Shown one piece after another: positions 35,506-44,822 of a stretch of 64,000 nucleotides of DNA (position 1 is its first letter; each line of letters begins with the position of its first letter). The stretch covers positions 2,976,001 through 3,040,000 of the forward strand of contig CP121336.1 in NCBI GenBank assembly GCA_043553855.1, read 5' to 3'. Made by a program: the position numbers and the translations under genes. This DNA is from JAUIAS01 sp030425395 (GTDB lineage Bacteria > Pseudomonadota > Alphaproteobacteria > Rhodobacterales > Rhodobacteraceae). The notes under the pieces were generated by a model that did not search any database, was not told the origin of the DNA, and was given only the letters and a program-made list of their open reading frames with translations.

Positions 35506-36570
35506 ATGGCCGATCGCGAAGCGGTTCTTGCGGAACTGAAGAAAATTACTGATCCCGGCACAGGCCAGGATATCGTATCGGCGGGCATGGTGCGCGCGCT
35601 CACCGTTGAGGATGGCACCGTCCGATTCGTGATTGAAATCGACCCCTCGCGCGCCCAGCAGCTTGAGCCGGTCCGCGCCGAGGCCGAAGCCCGCGTCAAG
35701 GCCTTGACGGGGATCGACAAGGTCAGCGCGATGATGACCGCCCATTCCACCAAGGCACCGCCGCCCGACCTGAAGCCCGGACGCAAGGCCGAACCGTCCG
35801 GCCCCCAGCCGGTGCCGGGTGTGGACCGCATTGTGGCCATCGCCTCGGGCAAGGGCGGTGTCGGAAAATCCACGGTTTCGGCCAATCTCGCCTGCGCACT
35901 GGCCGCCGAGGGGCGCCGCGTCGGCCTTCTGGATGCCGATGTCTATGGTCCGTCCCAGCCGCGTATGCTGGGCGTGTCGGGCCGACCCGCCAGCCCGGAT
36001 GGCAAGACCATTCTGCCGATGCGCAACCACGGCGTGACGATGATGTCGCTGGGTCTGATGATCAACGAAGATCAGGCCGTTGTCTGGCGTGGGCCGATGC
36101 TCATGGGCGCGTTGCAACAGATGATGATGCAGGTGCAATGGGGCGCGCTTGACGTGCTGCTGATCGACCTGCCGCCCGGAACCGGGGACGTGCAGCTGAC
36201 CCTGACCCAGAAATTCGCCGTTGATGGCGCGGTGATCGTCTCCACGCCGCAGGATGTGGCGCTGCTCGATGCGCGCAAGGGCATCGACATGTTCAACCAG
36301 ATGAAAACGCCGATCCTCGGTCTGATCGAGAACATGTCCACCCACATCTGTTCCAACTGTGGACACGAAGAGCACATCTTTGGCCATGGTGGCGTTGCCG
36401 CCGAAGCGGCCAAGCTGGGCGTGCCGCTGCTGGCGGAAATTCCGCTGCATCTGGATATCCGCGTGGCGTCCGACGGGGGTGCGCCTGTGGTGGTGTCCAA
36501 GCCCGACAGCCCGCAGGCCGGGGCATTTCGTGCAGTGGCCCGTGATCTGATCTCCAAGGGGCTGGCGTGA
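35506..36570 (+). CDS. Mrp/ApbC-family Fe-S cluster carrier ATPase
   Basis: 354 residues. A DUF59-type N-terminal domain (residues 5-80) leads to the ATPase with the deviant Walker A IASGKGGVGKSTVSANLA (about 112-129) and the Fe-S-binding CSNCGHEEHIFG. The family carries [4Fe-4S] clusters to target proteins. With formate dehydrogenase and polyferredoxin next door, which together need many clusters, a role in their maturation is likely but not shown. Confidence 0.92.
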   Translation: MADREAVLAELKKITDPGTGQDIVSAGMVRALTVEDGTVRFVIEIDPSRAQQLEPVRAEAEARVKALTGIDKVSAMMTAHSTKAPPPDLKPGRKAEPSGPQPVPGVDRIVAIASGKGGVGKSTVSANLACALAAEGRRVGLLDADVYGPSQPRMLGVSGRPASPDGKTILPMRNHGVTMMSLGLMINEDQAVVWRGPMLMGALQQMMMQVQWGALDVLLIDLPPGTGDVQLTLTQKFAVDGAVIVSTPQDVALLDARKGIDMFNQMKTPILGLIENMSTHICSNCGHEEHIFGHGGVAAEAAKLGVPLLAEIPLHLDIRVASDGGAPVVVSKPDSPQAGAFRAVARDLISKGLA

Positions 36571-37301
36571 TGTCACTGTCAGGAGCGGGGTCCGACGCAG
36601 GAGAGCTGACCTTTCCGCCGCTCTTGTCCGGGGTTGCGGTCCACGGACCGGAAGACCCGTTTGAAAAGGCCTGCGCGCTTGCCGCGCTGGGCTGTGATGC
36701 GGGCACGGTCGTCTACAACCTGTCGGCCAATAATGTGGCCGCGGCCATCGTCTTTGCGCCCGAGGTCGGGCGTGAGGACGCCATGGCCATGCTGCCGCTC
36801 TGTGGTGTAGGGCTGCAAAACGCTCTGGGCGCGCTGGCCCCGCCCGAAGTTGCGGTGCATCTGGCCTGGGACGGGGGCATTCGTGTGAACGGTGCCGATT
36901 GCGGCCGCTTTCGCGTGGCCGCCGCAGACAGCCAGAACGACGACGCCCCGGACTGGCTGGTTGTCGGGTGGACCATACCTTTGATGATGACCCTCGATCC
37001 GGGGGAAAACCCCGGTATCACAGCCCTTTATGAAGAAGGCTGTGCGGACGTGGATGCCGGTCAGCTTGTCGAAAGCTGGGCACGCCATGCTCTGGTGTGG
37101 ATCAACCGATGGACCGAGGCGGGCAACCGTCCGCTGCACGCGGAATGGCTGGGCCTTGTGCCGGATGTCGGCGAAGATATCCGGATTCTTGGCCGCAGCG
37201 GCACCTTTGTCGGAACCGATGATCGGTTCGGTATGCTGCTGCGCGAAGGCACGCAAACAAATGTGATCGCGCTGAGCGCGCTTTTGGGAGACACGCCATG
37301 A
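36570..37301 (+). CDS. Biotin/lipoate ligase-like protein (DUF4444 type)
   Basis: 243 residues. FPPLLSGVAVHGPEDPFEKA opens a biotin-protein-ligase-like fold and AWDGGIRVNGADCGRFRVAA is like the ligase core strand, but the usual GRGRRG signature of BirA is absent, so true ligase activity is uncertain. The C-terminal domain (HAEWLGLVPDVGEDI) fits DUF4444. The ATG overlaps the Mrp stop (TGATG), and the gene overlaps the next one by 4 bases. Confidence 0.72.
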   Translation: MSLSGAGSDAGELTFPPLLSGVAVHGPEDPFEKACALAALGCDAGTVVYNLSANNVAAAIVFAPEVGREDAMAMLPLCGVGLQNALGALAPPEVAVHLAWDGGIRVNGADCGRFRVAAADSQNDDAPDWLVVGWTIPLMMTLDPGENPGITALYEEGCADVDAGQLVESWARHALVWINRWTEAGNRPLHAEWLGLVPDVGEDIRILGRSGTFVGTDDRFGMLLREGTQTNVIALSALLGDTP

Positions 37302-37777
37302 AACTGGCCCGCGCCATTCATTTCGACGAAAGCGACATGAACGTCTTTCATTCCCCCGCGCGCACCGGTGAATGGTGCATATCGGGCGGGTTCGAATTCT
37401 CCAACTGGTCAGAAGGCGATCTGACCGGCAAGGCGCGACAGGCTTTTGCCAACGGCTGGTTGGGGCTGGAAACCTTCGGGCGGGTGACGTTCGTCGCCGT
37501 AACCCAGATCGAGGAAGCCGAGCGCGCCGCATTGGAAACCGCATTGGCCGGGCATTTTGTGGAAGTCTACGGGGCCCCCTCCGCCGAGGCGGCACTGCCC
37601 GTCGCGCGCGAGGAAATCGCCCAGATGATCGAACTTTGCGACGATCACGATGCCAACACCCTGCTGACCGTTGCACGCGAACTCAGCGATGCGGGCGTGC
37701 GCGAAAGCTATCGCACGATCATCGCACAAGAGGCGGACATGGCCCAGTTCGCCATCCACGGATCGCTTGACGAATAG
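37298..37777 (+). CDS. DUF6505-like conserved protein
   Basis: 159 residues: KLARAIHFDESDMNVFHSPA, then TGEWCISGGFEFSNWSEGD and an internal GRVTFVAV strand. The C-terminus is helical. Function unknown. Closest match in memory is DUF6505, which sits beside formate dehydrogenase genes in Rhodobacteraceae; certainty is moderate. Last gene of the DUF6494-Mrp-DUF4444 run. Confidence 0.7.
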   Translation: MKLARAIHFDESDMNVFHSPARTGEWCISGGFEFSNWSEGDLTGKARQAFANGWLGLETFGRVTFVAVTQIEEAERAALETALAGHFVEVYGAPSAEAALPVAREEIAQMIELCDDHDANTLLTVARELSDAGVRESYRTIIAQEADMAQFAIHGSLDE

Positions 37778-37832
37778 GGCGCGGTTTTCAGAGCCGCGCC
37801 CAACGTGCTTGCCGGTCGTTTCTTGATTGCCG

Positions 37833-38831
37833 TCAGCAATACCGTTCGGGGCCGATCCACTGGGCCTCGGAATAGCGGTCGCCATGCGCCCAGCCCACCG
37901 GCAGAACCTTTTCGATCCGGTCCAGATCGTCTTGCGACAGGGTCACGTCGCCACCGGCCACGCATTCGCGCAGGTGGTCCACCGACCGGGTGCCGGGGAT
38001 CGGGATGACATGCGGCCCGCGGCTCAGCAGCCACGCATTGGCAAGACCCGCCGCCGGGAGACCCATTTCAGCGGCCAGCGCGCGGAACTCATCGGTAATG
38101 CGCAGGTTTTCCGACAGGTTGGGCTCAACAAACCTTGGGTTCTGCGCCAGAAAATCAAGCGATGGGATGCGTTCGCGCGGGATCGGGTGATCGGTCAGCA
38201 GCGACCGCCCCACCGGTGAAAAGGCAACCATGGCAACCCCAAGCTCCGCGCATGTCTGCACCAGCCCAAGATCGGGAAAACGGGTCGAGAGCGAATATTC
38301 CGACTGCACCGCCGCGATTGGATAGGCGGCCATCGCCCGGCGCAGGGTGGTCGGGGCGACCTCGGACAGCCCGATGGCGCGGGTCTTGCCCTTGTCCACC
38401 AGCCGTCCGAGATTGGCGGCGGTTTCCTCCGGGGTAAAGCGGGGGTCGCGGCGATGGGCATAGAATAGATCCACGCAATCCACGCCAAGACGGGCCAGCG
38501 ATTTGTCCAGTTCCGCCTCAAGGTGGTCAGCGGAATTGTCGAAGGTCCGGTTCCCGTCGGCGTCGCGGGTGATCGTGGCCTTGGTCGCAATGACAAATTC
38601 GTCCCGCGCGCCGGGGTTGCTGCGCAGGTATGATCCGATGGCGTTTTCGGATTTGCCCATCCCATAGACGTTGGCGCTGTCGATATGGGTCACGCCCATA
38701 TCGCGGCAGGCGTTCAGGATCGCATGGCTTTCGGTCTCGTTCGTGGGACCGTACATATCCGAAAAGGACATCGCCCCATATCCGATTGCCCCGATCTCCG
38801 GCCCGTTTCGTCCCAAGGTGCGCGTTTTCAT
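37833..38831 (-). CDS. Aldo/keto reductase
   Basis: 332 residues. The catalytic tetrad is visible: D and Y in THIDSANVYGMGKSENAIG, K in VIATKAT and H in LFYAHRRDP. IPIPGTRSVDHLRECVAG binds the NADPH phosphate. The layout matches the AKR13-like group that oxidises/reduces aldehydes or sugars; the substrate is not readable. ATG at 38831, chosen over an ATG 10 codons upstream because the family starts at KTRTLGRNG. Downstream genes are unrelated. Confidence 0.9.
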   Translation of the reverse strand: MKTRTLGRNGPEIGAIGYGAMSFSDMYGPTNETESHAILNACRDMGVTHIDSANVYGMGKSENAIGSYLRSNPGARDEFVIATKATITRDADGNRTFDNSADHLEAELDKSLARLGVDCVDLFYAHRRDPRFTPEETAANLGRLVDKGKTRAIGLSEVAPTTLRRAMAAYPIAAVQSEYSLSTRFPDLGLVQTCAELGVAMVAFSPVGRSLLTDHPIPRERIPSLDFLAQNPRFVEPNLSENLRITDEFRALAAEMGLPAAGLANAWLLSRGPHVIPIPGTRSVDHLRECVAGGDVTLSQDDLDRIEKVLPVGWAHGDRYSEAQWIGPERYC

Positions 38832-38875
38832 GATGTGCCCTGTCCCCGCTTGTTGTTTCATATGGATAACAAGGC

Positions 38876-38910
38876 AAACACCGCCCGTCCATCACTGGAG
38901 GGCGGTGTTT
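38876..38910 (-). terminator. Terminator of the desaturase gene
   Basis: Perfect 11-bp stem AAACACCGCCC/GGGCGGTGTTT with a 13-base loop, between the desaturase stop (38964) and the aldo/keto reductase start. The minus-strand tail reads GCCTTGTTA, so it is a moderate intrinsic terminator that may work in both directions. Confidence 0.7.
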
Positions 38911-38963
38911 GTTGATCTTGCATAGGTGGCGGGGGATGGTCGGCTTGGCCGCTGGCCGCCCCC

Positions 38964-39986
38964 TTATTTCACGTCGGCAAACGCCAGAAGCCGGTGGTTT
39001 TCTTCATCCCACAGATGCAGCCGCGCGCTTTGCAGGCTCTCGCGGATGGTCATGCGGTTCGACGTGGCCAGTTCGGGATGGTCACGCAGCACCTCGGGCA
39101 GCCGATAAAACGGGATGCGGCTATAGAGATGGTGAACGTGGTGAATGCCGATATTCGCGGTCAGCCATTGCAGCACCGGCGGCAGCACGTAATGCGAACT
39201 GCCGTGCAGGGCGGCGTTGTGCATGTCCCATTCGCCCTCGTCGGACCAATGCGTATCTTCGAACTGGTGCTGGACATAGAACAACCACATGCCCGCAGTC
39301 GCCGCCAAAAGGGTGGTCGGCAAGAAGATCAGCACGATCGGCATGATCCCACCGAACCAGTAGATCACCCCAAGCGCTGCCAGCAGGGCAACATTTGTCC
39401 CCAGCGCGCTGACCCAGAAACGGGCATTGTCGGTCAGCCCGTAAGGAATGCGGTTCTGGAGAAAGAACAGATAGGCCGGCCCCAGCCCGAACAAAACGGC
39501 GGGATGGCGATACAGGCGGTAGGTGATACGCTCGAACCAGCCTGCGGCCTTGTATTCGGCAACGGTCATGGTGTGCACATCGCCGATCCCGCGCCGCCCC
39601 AGATGCCCGTGGGAACTGTGGTGGATCGAGTGGGTGCGCCGCCAGACGTCATAGGGCGTCAGGGTCAGGACCCCGAAAACGCGCCCGATCCAGTCGCTGA
39701 CAAATCGGTTGGAAAACAGCGATCCATGGCCGCAATCGTGCTGGATCGTAAAGATGCGCAACAGGAACGCGGCGTTGACGGCCGAGATTGCCACGGTCAG
39801 CACATAGCTGACTGACATTGACCACCAGGCCAGCGCCCACAACAAGACAAATACGCCCAGTGTCACGGCAACTTCAAAAGAGCTACGCGCTGTGTTGGCT
39901 TCACGGTACTTGGCAAGCACCTTGACCCATTCTTTCGCGGCTCGTGTTTCGGAGGAGGGTCCAGCGGAGCCGGAAATATCAAACAT
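38964..39986 (-). CDS. Membrane fatty acid desaturase
   Basis: 340 residues with four or more hydrophobic segments. The three histidine boxes of the diiron desaturases are intact: HDCGHG, HSIHHSSHG and HHVHHL. The enzyme introduces double bonds into membrane acyl chains; position and substrate cannot be read. It is transcribed alone, ending at the hairpin 38876-38910. Confidence 0.9.
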   Translation of the reverse strand: MFDISGSAGPSSETRAAKEWVKVLAKYREANTARSSFEVAVTLGVFVLLWALAWWSMSVSYVLTVAISAVNAAFLLRIFTIQHDCGHGSLFSNRFVSDWIGRVFGVLTLTPYDVWRRTHSIHHSSHGHLGRRGIGDVHTMTVAEYKAAGWFERITYRLYRHPAVLFGLGPAYLFFLQNRIPYGLTDNARFWVSALGTNVALLAALGVIYWFGGIMPIVLIFLPTTLLAATAGMWLFYVQHQFEDTHWSDEGEWDMHNAALHGSSHYVLPPVLQWLTANIGIHHVHHLYSRIPFYRLPEVLRDHPELATSNRMTIRESLQSARLHLWDEENHRLLAFADVK

Positions 39987-40215
39987 TCAGAGGCATTTCT
40001 TTTTTCGTCGTATGGTTCCAATACACGATAAGATCTGTGCCGCAAACGGTTATCGGTGGGGCATTTCGCCCACCCGCGCCAAAGCGCGGTCAAACCTGTG
40101 GCGATGCACCCGGTGGGTGTGTGCTGTGCGCCTGAATCGCGTCGGGCCCGACGTGCTTGTTTACGTGGATGGTGGCGGCGGTCAGGCGCGCGGCATCGCC
40201 CGGTCGTCTGCGGGT

Positions 40216-40719
40216 TCAGGCGTCCCGGCCAAGGAACCCGCCATATTGCCCTTGCTTGAAGATCAACCCACGCCCCGGCCTGTGGGCGGCGCGGATCACA
40301 CGGCCAACGATGATCGAATGATCGCCGCCATCATGGACCGCATCGGTGGCGCACTCAAACCGGGCAAGGCAGCCATCAAGGATCGGCAGGTTCTCTTCGG
40401 ACAGATGCCAATCCACCGCGTCGAACCCGTCGCCTTGCTGGGCAAAGTGGCGCGCCAGCGCATCCTGATCCTCGGCCATGATGTGAATCGCGAAATGGGA
40501 CGCGTTAGCAAAGATCGTGTGGCGCCGCGATGTCTTGGCGGGCGACCACAGCACCAGCGCCGGGTCCAGCGATACCGATGCAAAGGAATTCGCCGTCATG
40601 CCCATGGGGCCATCGGGTGACATGGTGGTGACCACCGTGACCCCGGTGCCATAGCAGCCCAACGCATCGCGGAAGTCGCGCGCACTGTCGGGGCCGGGGG
40701 TAAATGTGGTTTCCGACAT
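40216..40719 (-). CDS. Flavin reductase family protein
   Basis: 167 residues: DFRDALGCYGTGVTVVTTMS and the FMN-binding segment GMTANSFASVSLDPALVLWS identify the flavin reductase/HpaC-like domain, which supplies reduced FMN to a two-component monooxygenase. No monooxygenase partner is adjacent. ATG at 40719 with AGGAG about 11 bases upstream. Confidence 0.88.
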   Translation of the reverse strand: MSETTFTPGPDSARDFRDALGCYGTGVTVVTTMSPDGPMGMTANSFASVSLDPALVLWSPAKTSRRHTIFANASHFAIHIMAEDQDALARHFAQQGDGFDAVDWHLSEENLPILDGCLARFECATDAVHDGGDHSIIVGRVIRAAHRPGRGLIFKQGQYGGFLGRDA

Positions 40720-40860
40720 GATCGCTCGGGACTCCTGTTCGCGGCCTCGTCGTGCCACGTCCGTCCGTGTTTGTCCAATGACTTGCATGCCTGCCCACCG
40801 CTTTTTGCTTCAGGGGCAGAGGTAATCCGCAGCGCGCCAAGGGCAAGCGCCCGGTATGGG

Positions 40861-42282
40861 TCAGTTGAGATCTTCGAGCAATCTGCCGTGCCGCCGGGTT
40901 TCTGCGATGACCTCGCCAAAGGTGGTCATGCCCCGCGCGGTCAGCATCGGCAGGAGCTTGCACAAAACCTCGGCCGTGGCGCGCGCATCGCCAAGCGCGG
41001 TGTGCCTGAGATGATCGGGAATGGTGATATCCAACCGCTCGCACAGCGCGTCGAGGGTGTGGGTTTCGCCCGCCCCAAAGATCACGGCGGACAACAGCAC
41101 CGTGTCCAGCACGGGATGCGGCCACTCCACGCCCATCTTCTCGGCATCACGGTGCATGAACGCCATATCGAAAGGGGCATTATGCGCCACGATCACCGCA
41201 TCCGTGCAAAACCTGTGGAACTGGCGACCGGCCGTTATGAAATCCGACGCGTTTTTGACCATGGCGTCGCTGATACCATGAACCTTGGTCGATGCGGGGG
41301 GAATCGGCCTTCCGGGATCGACCAGAACGTCGATCTCTTCGCCGTCGATGATGCGCCCGCCCAGAACCCGCACCGCGCCGATCTGGACCACATCGTCCTT
41401 GTGTGGCAGCAACCCGGTGGTTTCGGTGTCGAACACCACAAAGGCCAGATCGCCCAGAGGCGTGGACGCGATATCCGTGCCCAGATCCGCAACCGTGTCG
41501 AGCAGATCGAAATCATAGATCAGGGGGCGGGCCGCTTCGGGGGAAATCGTGGCGTGCGCGTCATCAATCGTCAGCATATAGCCCGGCGCACCGCTGATCG
41601 GGGACAGGCGCAAATCATAGCTTTGCTGCCCGTCCGCCCCGGCAACGGTGGCAGCGATATCCTTGCCAGCCTTGGCAAAGCGCCCGTGCGCCTGCATCAG
41701 GGCACTGCGGTCGAAATAGTCGAAAATGGACGCGCCCAGCCGCGGATGGGCGATCTGTGCCAGAACCGCAGCGGCCTGCCCGTCATAAAGAACGATCCGG
41801 TGGGTCGGCCCGACCATGACCATGGCCACCGGCACTTCGGTCAGCAGCGCGCTGAGCCGCGCGCGGTCGGCCTCAAGCTGCTGGGTGGCGCGTGCCACGG
41901 CGGCCGTTGCGTCCTGTGTGCTTTGCGACAACTGGCCCGCCATCGCCGCGGCAGCCGGGGCCAGATCCCCCAGATACCGCGCGGCCTCGATGTCCAGCCC
42001 GCCCTGAACACCTGCGTGGGCGCGCGCGCGCATCCCCGCGGCCAGACGGTCGATGGGGCGGGCCACGTTTTCATCAAACAGCAGCCACACACCGACAACC
42101 AGCCCCAGCCAGAGAAACCCGATTGTGATCCCGGCAAAGATGAAACCGCCCATTGCCTCGGGGATGCCTGCGCGGCCAAACCCGGCGTAAAGCCCGCCTG
42201 CCGCAATCGCGATCCCACCTGCGGCGAGCAGGCAAAAGAACAGGAAAATCCGCAGTCGCAAGCCAAGCCGGTTCAGCATCAC
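40861..42282 (-). CDS. Membrane-anchored DnaQ-type 3'-5' exonuclease
   Basis: 473 residues. Two N-terminal membrane spans (about 8-28 and 40-65) lead to a HAMP-like linker (VARPIDRLAAGMRARAHA) and a PAS-like middle (130-240), then a C-terminal exonuclease of the epsilon-subunit type. All three Exo motifs are present: VFDTETTGL near 281, HNAPFDMAF near 364 and HTALGDARAT near 426. The sensor-like N-terminus is unlike DNA polymerase III epsilon, so a signalling nuclease is inferred. Overlaps the upstream gene by 4 bases. Confidence 0.88.
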   Translation of the reverse strand: MMLNRLGLRLRIFLFFCLLAAGGIAIAAGGLYAGFGRAGIPEAMGGFIFAGITIGFLWLGLVVGVWLLFDENVARPIDRLAAGMRARAHAGVQGGLDIEAARYLGDLAPAAAAMAGQLSQSTQDATAAVARATQQLEADRARLSALLTEVPVAMVMVGPTHRIVLYDGQAAAVLAQIAHPRLGASIFDYFDRSALMQAHGRFAKAGKDIAATVAGADGQQSYDLRLSPISGAPGYMLTIDDAHATISPEAARPLIYDFDLLDTVADLGTDIASTPLGDLAFVVFDTETTGLLPHKDDVVQIGAVRVLGGRIIDGEEIDVLVDPGRPIPPASTKVHGISDAMVKNASDFITAGRQFHRFCTDAVIVAHNAPFDMAFMHRDAEKMGVEWPHPVLDTVLLSAVIFGAGETHTLDALCERLDITIPDHLRHTALGDARATAEVLCKLLPMLTARGMTTFGEVIAETRRHGRLLEDLN

Positions 42283-42800
42283 GACACCTCGCAGCCCGTA
42301 CGGATCATCGGATCCTCCGGACCCGCAGCAAACCAGCGGGCGTTGGTTATGGCCCCGTCGTCGCCGAACTCGGCCCCATCCGCCAGCGCCGCGCGCCGCC
42401 CATTGGCGCAGTCGATCAGAACCGGCATCCGGTTCACCGGCGACCAGCGGCCATAGAAATACGCATCGAACAGACGCATGTCGGGTTGCTCGGCATTTTC
42501 GCGCAGGCTCGCCTCGTCCAGCGCAACAAACCGGTTCACATAGGGCACCACGTAGGTCCAGGGTTGGTAGAAGCTCTTCTTTTCAACCGCGTCCGCAAGG
42601 ATCAGCCCCTCCGGCAGGGCCGCCATGGTGCGCGGATACCAGCTGTATTCATTGGCAATGGTGGTGCCGATCATGCCCAGACCGGCGGCCACCGGCATGA
42701 TCCAGCGTGGCAGCCGGCGACCGGTCGCGATATTGAGAAGTGCGGCCACCCCGGCCAGCGCAAGGCCAGCGATACAGGTGGCGATCAGTTCCAGAAACAT
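42279..42800 (-). CDS. Small membrane protein of the symporter locus
   Basis: 173 residues with two N-terminal hydrophobic segments (ATCIAGLALAGVAALLN and IMPVAAGLGMIGTTIA) and a soluble C-terminal domain (YSWYPRTMAALPEG). Function unknown. GGGAGAG stands about 5 bases before the ATG. It lies between the DUF294 regulator and the exonuclease and ends in a 4-base overlap with the exonuclease start, so they are coupled. Confidence 0.75.
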   Translation of the reverse strand: MFLELIATCIAGLALAGVAALLNIATGRRLPRWIMPVAAGLGMIGTTIANEYSWYPRTMAALPEGLILADAVEKKSFYQPWTYVVPYVNRFVALDEASLRENAEQPDMRLFDAYFYGRWSPVNRMPVLIDCANGRRAALADGAEFGDDGAITNARWFAAGPEDPMIRTGCEVS

Positions 42801-42815
42801 CTTTCTCTCCCTTTT

Positions 42816-42854
42816 GCGGGGGCGGGGGCATCTCTGCGGTGCCCCTGCGCCCGC
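42816..42854 (-). terminator. Hairpin between DUF294 and the 173-residue gene
   Basis: A 15-bp stem GCGGGGGCGGGGGCA against TGCCCCTGCGCCCGC with two mismatches and a 9-base loop. It begins right at the DUF294 stop codon. With no T-tract after it, it probably tunes mRNA stability or expression within the operon. Confidence 0.55.
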
Positions 42855-44678
42855 TTAACTCAGCATTCCGCGGCCCTGTCCCACGGCGGATTGCAGGGTC
42901 TTGATCACGACAAAGGCGTCGCGCATATGGCTGCGCTCAAAATCCGACAAGGCCGAGGGGGCAAGGAAATTGTCCGGTTTCCGCCCGGAACGGATCAGCC
43001 GCGTCTGATGCTCCAGCCGCGCCTCGGCGATCACGTCATAGGCATCCAGAAGATCGCGCGCGCCCGATGTGCTCAGCACGCCCGCCTTGCCCGCGGCCTC
43101 GATGCGGGCGCGGGTGTTGACGGTGGCCAGACGACCCTGCAACGCGTAGACCCGGCCAAGATCGACAACCGGCACAACCCCGTTGTGCTTGAGATCCAGC
43201 GTATTGCGGTGTTCGCCCGACCGGATCGTGGCGATCCCGCGCAACAGGCCCAGCGGCGGCGCATGTTTCAGCGAATTCGACACCATATGCGCCACAAAGA
43301 TGGAATTGGCGCTGGCCGCGCGCAGGGTTTCGGCCTGCAGCCCGTCAAACAACCGATGATCGCCGCCAATGGGGCGCAGGTCGAACATCACGGATGCCAG
43401 CATCTGGGCCATCGGGTCCGGCGTGGCAATCCAGCCTTTGAAATAACCGCGCCAGACGCTGAGCGGCTGACACCAACGCGGATTGGTGGCCATCATGTCG
43501 CCGGGGCAATAGACGTATCCGCAGGTATCCAGCCCGTCACAGACAAACGCCGCGAGCTTTTCGAAATAGGGCATCTGTTCCCTTGTCACCGCGTCATCAA
43601 GGATCAGGCAGTTGTCCTGATCGCTGACACCGGTCTGTTCCTGACGTCCCTGCGATCCGCAGGCCAGCCACAGATAGGGCACAGGGGCCGGTCCGAGGCC
43701 TTGCTCGGCCAGAGCCAGCAGCCTGCGGGTGACGCAATCTGCGATATCGGTGATCAGGCGGGTGGTGACCTCGTGACGGTTGCCACCGGCGACAAGCTGC
43801 ACCAGAAGCTGCGGGATCTCGGCGGTGACGCGGGCCATTTCGGCGGCGGTCTGCGCCTCGGCGATGCGCGACACCAATTCCGCCGAACTGACTGCCTGAA
43901 ACCGGGTCAGGTCGGTCTGGGTGACGATGCCGACCAGACGGCCCGCATCCACGATGGGAATATGCCCGATGCGCCGTTCCATCATCGCGTGCAGGACATC
44001 CGACCCGATCGCGGACGGGGCCAGCGTCAGGGGATCAGGGGTCATGATCCGCGACAGGGCGGTGTCACCCGGCAGGCCGCCCGCGACGACCTTGCCCGAG
44101 ATATCGCGCAGCGTGACGATTCCGGCGAGCGCGTCACCATCCATCACACAGACCGAGGATATCCGGCGGTCGCGCATCTTTTGCGCGGCGCTGCGCGCAT
44201 CGTCATCCAGCGCGCAGGTTTCCGGGGTCGTGGCCATCAGGGTTTCGACCCGGCTGGTGGCCAGATCATTGGCGCGGGGCTGGGTGCTTCTGGTGCGGTC
44301 AAAGAACCGCGCCACGGCGGGGTAGGTGGCAACCACATCATGGAACACGTCGCGCGGCAGCATCATCAGTGTTGTGGGCTTGATCGCAACCGCCGTCGTC
44401 ACGGCTGTGCCATCCCGCATCAGCCCGCGTTCCCCGAATGAGTTGCGCGGCCCGAGCAGCGACACCGGAGTGCCGCTTTCGTCGAACACGTCGATTGCCC
44501 CGTCATGGACGATATACAGCCCTTCGAGCGTATCGCCAAAGCGATAGACCGTCTGACCGGCATCAATCACCCGCAGATCGAACCGGGGGGCCAGCTTTTC
44601 AAGCTGCGATGCCTCAAGCGCGTCATAGGGGTGAACCGAACGCAGAAAGCTGGCGGTGTCATCAAGGGTCAGGGGCAT
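42855..44678 (-). CDS. cNMP-binding/CBS/DUF294 nucleotidyltransferase-like regulator
   Basis: 607 residues in four parts: a cyclic-nucleotide-binding-like domain (about 15-125), two CBS domains (about 160-280), a DUF294 nucleotidyltransferase-like domain (about 300-440, with CGSQGRQEQTGVSDQDN) and a DUF294 C-terminal helical domain. The GSxGRxE core is like GlnD-type nucleotidyltransferases. CBS domains usually bind adenine nucleotides, so it may sense energy state for the neighbouring symporter. ATG at 44678; a longer ORF adds 11 codons. Confidence 0.9.
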   Translation of the reverse strand: MPLTLDDTASFLRSVHPYDALEASQLEKLAPRFDLRVIDAGQTVYRFGDTLEGLYIVHDGAIDVFDESGTPVSLLGPRNSFGERGLMRDGTAVTTAVAIKPTTLMMLPRDVFHDVVATYPAVARFFDRTRSTQPRANDLATSRVETLMATTPETCALDDDARSAAQKMRDRRISSVCVMDGDALAGIVTLRDISGKVVAGGLPGDTALSRIMTPDPLTLAPSAIGSDVLHAMMERRIGHIPIVDAGRLVGIVTQTDLTRFQAVSSAELVSRIAEAQTAAEMARVTAEIPQLLVQLVAGGNRHEVTTRLITDIADCVTRRLLALAEQGLGPAPVPYLWLACGSQGRQEQTGVSDQDNCLILDDAVTREQMPYFEKLAAFVCDGLDTCGYVYCPGDMMATNPRWCQPLSVWRGYFKGWIATPDPMAQMLASVMFDLRPIGGDHRLFDGLQAETLRAASANSIFVAHMVSNSLKHAPPLGLLRGIATIRSGEHRNTLDLKHNGVVPVVDLGRVYALQGRLATVNTRARIEAAGKAGVLSTSGARDLLDAYDVIAEARLEHQTRLIRSGRKPDNFLAPSALSDFERSHMRDAFVVIKTLQSAVGQGRGMLS

Positions 44679-44743
44679 GCGGTCTCCGAAGGCGAACGGG
44701 GGCAAGGGCAAATGGGGGGAAACGGAAGAGGATGAAACGAAAT

Positions 44744-44773
44744 GGTCCCGCCCAAGGTGGCTTGGGCGGGACC
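44744..44773 (-). terminator. Strong hairpin after the symporter gene
   Basis: Perfect 13-bp stem GGTCCCGCCCAAG/CTTGGGCGGGACC with a 4-base loop (GTGG), followed on the minus strand by ATTTCGTTTCATCC. A good intrinsic terminator between the symporter and DUF294 genes. Confidence 0.75.
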
Positions 44774-44822
44774 GGAGCGAAAGAGGGCGGGGCGTCGCAG
44801 CGTGGCGCCCCCCATGCCCGGA

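Noticed and set aside
42153..44441. 762-codon plus-strand frame opposite DUF294 and neighbours
   Set aside because: It runs across several true minus-strand genes and reads as shadow sequence.
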